A DNA stretch of 8,588 bases from an uncultured Bacteroidales bacterium (GTDB lineage Bacteria > Bacteroidota > Bacteroidia > Bacteroidales > Muribaculaceae): NCBI GenBank assembly GCA_900554715.1, contig USIN01000062.1, forward strand, positions 1 to 8,588. The letters run 5' to 3'. The position numbers and the translations under genes were made by a program. Under the pieces are notes generated by a model. That model made no database searches, had not been told where the DNA came from, and was given only the letters and a program-made list of their open reading frames with translations. This document shows, in pieces, positions 5,901-8,588 of the stretch (positions within the stretch are counted from its first letter, which is position 1; every line of letters begins with the position of its first letter).

Positions 5901-8588
5901 GCATCGAAGAGAAAGCCAATCTTTCAGGATTTGTGGCCTCAGCCGTCCGCGGGCGCGACCTTACTTTCAAGATTACGCCCAAGTCGGCCGCCAATGTCAT
6001 AACTATGCTTGTCAACGGCAAACCTTATGCCAAAGAGTCAAAGTCGGTCAGCTATTCGTTTATCGCCAAGGAAGACCTTGACTTTGACATCAGGGTTATA
6101 GCGCCCGATGAGCTTGAGGCTGCTGTCTTTGACCTTCAGCCCGGCGAGCGCCTCTGGGATCCAAACAACAAGACTCTGCAGGCCGAGCGCATTGCCGCTC
6201 TACGTCCGAAAGTGGTGGTGACAGGCAATATCGATAACACCGACTTTAACCTATTCAAGCAGAGCGAGGCATGGAAGACCGTGGTGTCGCTTGACCTTTC
6301 GGGCGCGACAATTGTCGCCGACAGATCGGGATCGTCGTCCTATCCGGCGAATGAGTTCCCGGCCGAGGCGTTCTGTAGTACGAGTTCTTCGTCAACGGCA
6401 AATATCAAACTCAAGAATCTGAAATTCCCGACATCAGTGCGGCGAATTGGCGCAAGCGCGCTTATCGGTTGCTCTCAGATTACAGAACTTGAATTGCCTC
6501 TTGATCTCTATAACGATGATACAGCTCCTGTAAATGGGAAAGACAGACCCCATCAGGGAGGTCTGAAACCCAATTGCTTCACAGGATGTAACAATCTTGT
6601 GGCCTTGTATTGCTATGCGGCTCCGAAGGACGGGAAGGTTCATCATCTGGATTTCAACGGCGCAACTTCAGGAACCGGCAATACGCCTTCATATTATCCC
6701 AATAATCTTGGCCTTTCAAATCCGGACAAAGTCACAGTAGTTGTAAAACCGGAGTATTATCAGGTTTATACTACATCTCATGTAACAGATGATCTTTTTA
6801 ACAGCAATGGCTGGACTAACGGGTGGAAATACAATAATTTCAATATCGTCTATGACTATCCTGTCTACGGAGTCAATTATGATGTGACACGTTGTTTTGC
6901 GCCTGACGCAAAATTTGATCCCACCAAGGTCATTTCATTCCTCGGCGACAATGTTTCACAACGCAGTCTTGACTTTAGCGGCAAGCTGTATGTAGCAGTA
7001 AAAAACAGTGCCGCCGTCAGGCCGGAAGGCGTTGACCCCTTCGATGCTTCCAGACAATTCAAGGTGTATGACAACGGCAAATTGCTCCCGGATGACAGAA
7101 TCGGAGATGACGGCGCTGTGACGCTTACATATTATAATCCCAATGATTTGGCCCGTAAGGATCTGGTCGGAGATCATAAGCTGGATGTGGTATATCTCTA
7201 TAACGTGACTTTCAACTGTGCTTCGGCCAGTCTTAAGATTGCCCCCGAAGTGCGCAATAATGAGTCGCTTGGCGAAGCCGCTACTGATTTCGAGAGCTTC
7301 AATTATTACGATGCTACTGCTCCCGTGCTGCAGGGCGTCCATGAGAATTCATCAGTGCGCTTCAAAGTGCAACTTAATAACGTAGATGCCGCCCAGCTGC
7401 GCCCGATGGTAAAGATTGGCGAAAGTGTGGTGTCGGCCGACGACGAAGGGTGGTATAATATCGATGTCACTGACAGTGACCTGACTGTCAATGTTTATGC
7501 CGTGCCGGTAAACAGTGCGACTCTTACGCCTTCCGAAGCCGAAGTGATTGATCCGTCGGAGGCCGTTGATGTGACCGAAATCGCCCTTACCGGCGGAATA
7601 GCCGCAGACAAGGTCAAGGAGATAATCGACAATCTGCCTGCTATCAAGGTGCTCGATCTCTCGTCTCTCACAGAGGCTCTGCCGGCCGGCGCGATGGCAG
7701 GCAAGCAGACACTTGAGACTGTCATGCTCCCGAATGCCGCAGACATCGAGCCAAATACTTTTGCCGGTTGCAGCCGACTTACAAACGTGCTCGTGCCAGA
7801 ATGTGTCAACACTATCGGCGAAAACGCCTTTAAGGACTGTTCGTCGCTCAGGACCCTGAGCTTCTCGGGCATAACCGGTGTCGGCGCCAATGCATTTGAC
7901 GGATGTGACCGTCTCACGAGCATAATCTTCACCTCGGCGCGTCCCGACTCTCAGGGTGCCCGTGTGCGTCGCAGAGCCGGTTCGACACGCGTTGACGGTT
8001 ATGATGAAAACGCTTTTGCAGGGCTTAATCCCAACTGTATCGTATATCTCGATGAGGGTGTTGCCATTCCCGAAAATAGCGCTGTCAACTATGTGCAGGT
8101 GCGTCAGGATGCATCAGCCGAGTCCGGCCGAGTATATGAGGCTGTCGGCGATATCGTGATTGACCCGGCAAATGACTTCCATGTAATGAATGCTTTCAAT
8201 ATCACAGAAGGTCACACCATCACCATGGCTATGCGACTCGACGCATCGGCGTACGGTGACAAGGGATGGAAATCACTTGTTCTTCCTTTCACGCCGTCGA
8301 AGGTTACAGACGCAGCAGGCAAGGAAATGACCCGTTATGTCCGTGAAGAAGTAAGCGACCATAACGGACTGTACATGACCGCTTCTCTTGATGCTGACGG
8401 CGAGCTTAATGTCACCACCGGCGATATTAAGCCCAATATGCCATATCTTGTGAGCCTTTATCAGAAAGACGGCTCGGCTGACGCACGTTTTGTCGCCGGC
8501 GCGTGCGAGATACCTCAGACACCTGATGAAATCTGTGCCGAAGGACGGGAGTATACTCTTGTCGGTACGCTCTCCGGCAATACCCGTG
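2915..8588 (+). CDS. Giant exported C10 (streptopain-like) cysteine peptidase fused to BspA-type LRR modules, 3' end outside window
   Basis: The ATG at 2915 opens a frame of 1891 codons that I translated to the window end without meeting a stop. Residues 1-23 form a signal peptide ending VAHA. Residues 24 to about 145 form a Spi-type inhibitory propeptide (YYVFNSHDGRGYIIISADD), ending in a basic segment DRRRQVRR at 133-140. Residues about 150-365 form the C10 peptidase. Its nucleophile is Cys173 in LTGCVGTAMAMIMKYH, the histidine is His306 in TSGHAFVVDGY, and Asn323-Trp324 lie in HVNWGWGG, so it should be active. The rest alternates beta-sandwich-like stretches with three LRR blocks (near 609-752, 1099-1309 and 1553-1727). 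From about 1740 a new domain begins (GWKSLVLPF at 1783-1791), of a kind common near the C-terminus of Bacteroidales LRR proteins. Streptopain and interpain are only about 400 residues, so most of this protein is probably for binding. It is likely a surface or secreted protease-adhesin; the substrate is unknown. Any sorting tail would lie beyond the window. Confidence 0.93.
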   Translation, partial: MSVHYSKKLIFPLIACVATVAHADVVSVDNAKQLAADFFSESSQGRLASADALELAYTCGTASHPLYYVFNSHDGRGYIIISADDCTTPVLGYSLEGRYDVSAVPPAMRWMMHGLENEIKAAPGLQRPVSQADRRRQVRRVAGSNERILLETPQWRQEAPFNNHIPGHALTGCVGTAMAMIMKYHEYPVRGTGSYNGVSFDVAYDWDNMRMDAYRSGYTEAEAEAVSTLIYHTAASIGTQFGYSGSSAYEVKVPAALVNYFGYDPGVSYKKRSETATQAEFDFLVENEIREKRPVLYCGQDVTSGHAFVVDGYDPLTRMIHVNWGWGGADGNYNGGWYASTALNPTVSQSHSFNNLTTIIYNIKPGNGNNTSWSPLHITADGRQPGMSSDLAGDLVSGKEFVVRVGNIKNLSYDKFSGKFAVALFDAAGSFKCVLSKIDGITLNGMALYPAATVAYTCRLPEDIGVADGDMIRMATSTDNGETWLPMAGELVTVNEIPAKGAVPQYFTVTTPGALAGAAFTGDNKVIKGWNYSFRVEPESPERDVVTVKANGYLLTAGGNYTYTINNVVEDQEIAVYVQAASEVREKRSVWVGQPGTLESVIPAADAGVIKDLTLFGTIDARDFAFMKSSMKLTRLDLSGVTIAANGTNQANAVPREAFRNLWSLKEVILPASVNRLNNGCFRSCGITSIVIPAAVNTYEYNVFNGSSALKDVWVLNPTPAFVNWCVFRGTPSDRTVHCVNMGAAGTYKQNKYWNQPDIDAGVTFTCPWQDKQEFPTAKDFAFAVMEDPDVKFTCDTEAGRYASGTKVVFKAEHTADDDNRMDVYANATLLKPDAEGNYSTTITAGTIIHFDLVEPMAVSQYASEWELTDATGSVGLLTDVVNVLPGVTFTIRANAFIAGEQRFWAAVLATADGRIKEFISPVTLFANAAPGVSQKMTITCCVKESTVREGNVIRLVTSHDKKTWKFVDGANENVVAALPALNNTTPVYNFTVPEGIEEKANLSGFVASAVRGRDLTFKITPKSAANVITMLVNGKPYAKESKSVSYSFIAKEDLDFDIRVIAPDELEAAVFDLQPGERLWDPNNKTLQAERIAALRPKVVVTGNIDNTDFNLFKQSEAWKTVVSLDLSGATIVADRSGSSSYPANEFPAEAFCSTSSSSTANIKLKNLKFPTSVRRIGASALIGCSQITELELPLDLYNDDTAPVNGKDRPHQGGLKPNCFTGCNNLVALYCYAAPKDGKVHHLDFNGATSGTGNTPSYYPNNLGLSNPDKVTVVVKPEYYQVYTTSHVTDDLFNSNGWTNGWKYNNFNIVYDYPVYGVNYDVTRCFAPDAKFDPTKVISFLGDNVSQRSLDFSGKLYVAVKNSAAVRPEGVDPFDASRQFKVYDNGKLLPDDRIGDDGAVTLTYYNPNDLARKDLVGDHKLDVVYLYNVTFNCASASLKIAPEVRNNESLGEAATDFESFNYYDATAPVLQGVHENSSVRFKVQLNNVDAAQLRPMVKIGESVVSADDEGWYNIDVTDSDLTVNVYAVPVNSATLTPSEAEVIDPSEAVDVTEIALTGGIAADKVKEIIDNLPAIKVLDLSSLTEALPAGAMAGKQTLETVMLPNAADIEPNTFAGCSRLTNVLVPECVNTIGENAFKDCSSLRTLSFSGITGVGANAFDGCDRLTSIIFTSARPDSQGARVRRRAGSTRVDGYDENAFAGLNPNCIVYLDEGVAIPENSAVNYVQVRQDASAESGRVYEAVGDIVIDPANDFHVMNAFNITEGHTITMAMRLDASAYGDKGWKSLVLPFTPSKVTDAAGKEMTRYVREEVSDHNGLYMTASLDADGELNVTTGDIKPNMPYLVSLYQKDGSADARFVAGACEIPQTPDEICAEGREYTLVGTLSGNTR
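2984..3349 (+). other. Spi-type inhibitory propeptide and basic processing segment of the C10 peptidase
   Basis: Residues 24-145 of the giant protein are similar in length to the streptopain propeptide. They show the typical pattern of C10 propeptides: a helix-forming start (NAKQLAADFF), then YYVFNSHDGRGYIIISADD, then PVLGYSLEGRYD. In this family the propeptide blocks the active site until removed. The cut is likely near residues 133-147, where six arginines crowd together (DRRRQVRR and NER). The position is inferred from this basic cluster and the start of the mature fold at about ILLETPQW. Confidence 0.8.
4739..5170 (+). repeat. LRR block 1 (BspA-type, LRR_5-like) of the C10 fusion protein
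   Basis: Residues 609-752 begin with DLTLFGTID and LTRLDLSG. Three repeats follow with phenylalanines at 659, 682 and 704, spacing 23 and 22, in the pattern AF..L..L..V.LP..V. The block closes with the usual cap VWVLNPTPAF and a Tyr/Trp-rich end (TYKQNKYW). This class of LRR mediates binding to host or bacterial surfaces in several Bacteroidota proteins; the ligand here is unknown. Confidence 0.85.
6209..6841 (+). repeat. LRR block 2 of the C10 fusion protein, with insertions
   Basis: Residues 1099-1309 start with VVVTGNID and VVSLDLSGATI, aligning with block 1 (LTLFGTID, LTRLDLSGVTI). The repeats are less regular: positions 1153, 1183 and 1222 give spacings of 30 and 39, so there is a serine-rich insert (STSSSST) and a second insert of about 16 residues around YNDDTAPVNGKDRPHQGG. 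The cap (KVTVVVKPEYYQVYTT) is recognisable. The second half of this block has clearly lower GC than the rest of the gene. Confidence 0.75.
7571..8095 (+). repeat. LRR block 3 of the C10 fusion protein, with a basic insertion
   Basis: Residues 1553-1727 start with TEIALTGGIA and IKVLDLSS, parallel to blocks 1 and 2. Regular repeats follow: TFAGC, AFKDC and AFDGC with phenylalanines at 1616, 1639 and 1661. The next repeat position is Phe1701 in NAFAG, 40 residues on instead of 22-23. The extra 17 or so residues carry RVRRRAGSTR. The block ends with the cap-like NPNCIVYLDEG. Confidence 0.85.

Noticed and set aside
6956..7342. 128-codon open frame on the - strand within the protease gene
   Set aside because: It is antisense to the continuous 1891-codon frame, shows no recognisable motif, and has no promoter or leader of the kind seen for the real genes.
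7495..7932. 145-codon open frame on the - strand within LRR block 3
   Set aside because: The sense strand here encodes regular LRR turns, so this is a shadow of their biased codons.

Overview
The window most likely comes from a gut-type anaerobe of the order Bacteroidales. This rests on four things seen in the sequence: A-rich translation starts without Shine-Dalgarno sites, Bacteroidota-style TAnnTTTG -7 promoter elements, a secreted protein ending in the YYNLQGIRV...GTLYIRR type of tail, and a streptopain (C10) peptidase fused to BspA-type leucine-rich repeats. Placement nearer Muribaculaceae or Prevotellaceae is a guess from codon use (about 55% GC in most coding sequence) and the tail style.

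Left part (2-1025, + strand): the C-terminal 258 codons of a hybrid cluster protein (Hcp, formerly called hydroxylamine reductase), followed 8 nt later by a 53-55 aa rubredoxin that is easily missed because it is so short. A strong 13-bp hairpin with a T run follows and should end this redox/nitrosative-stress transcript.

Middle (1049-2617, - strand): a convergent gene for a 522-aa secreted protein of unknown function, with a signal peptide, two similar W..LG-type beta modules and a C-terminal tail resembling type IX secretion sorting signals. Its true start is the ATG at 2617, not the TTG at 2626. A 297-nt AT-rich divergent intergenic region follows. It holds a candidate promoter for each direction and three AATAATATT repeats spaced exactly 11 bp apart.

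Right part (2915 to the window end, + strand): one uninterrupted reading frame of 1891 codons with no stop, so the gene runs off the window. I translated all of it. It encodes a signal peptide, a Spi-type inhibitory propeptide, a C10 cysteine peptidase domain with Cys173, His306 and Asn323-Trp324 intact, and then about 1500 residues of beta-sandwich-like modules alternating with three BspA-type LRR blocks. A further C-terminal domain has just begun at the window end. The protein is probably an exported or surface-attached protease-adhesin.

The most interesting points are the giant protease-LRR architecture with internal triplication; a short basic motif, VRRxAGS[N/T], that occurs both at the propeptide/protease junction and in an insertion in the last LRR block; and the phased AT repeats upstream of the gene. 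I see no CRISPR, tRNA, rRNA, insertion sequence or phage gene here.
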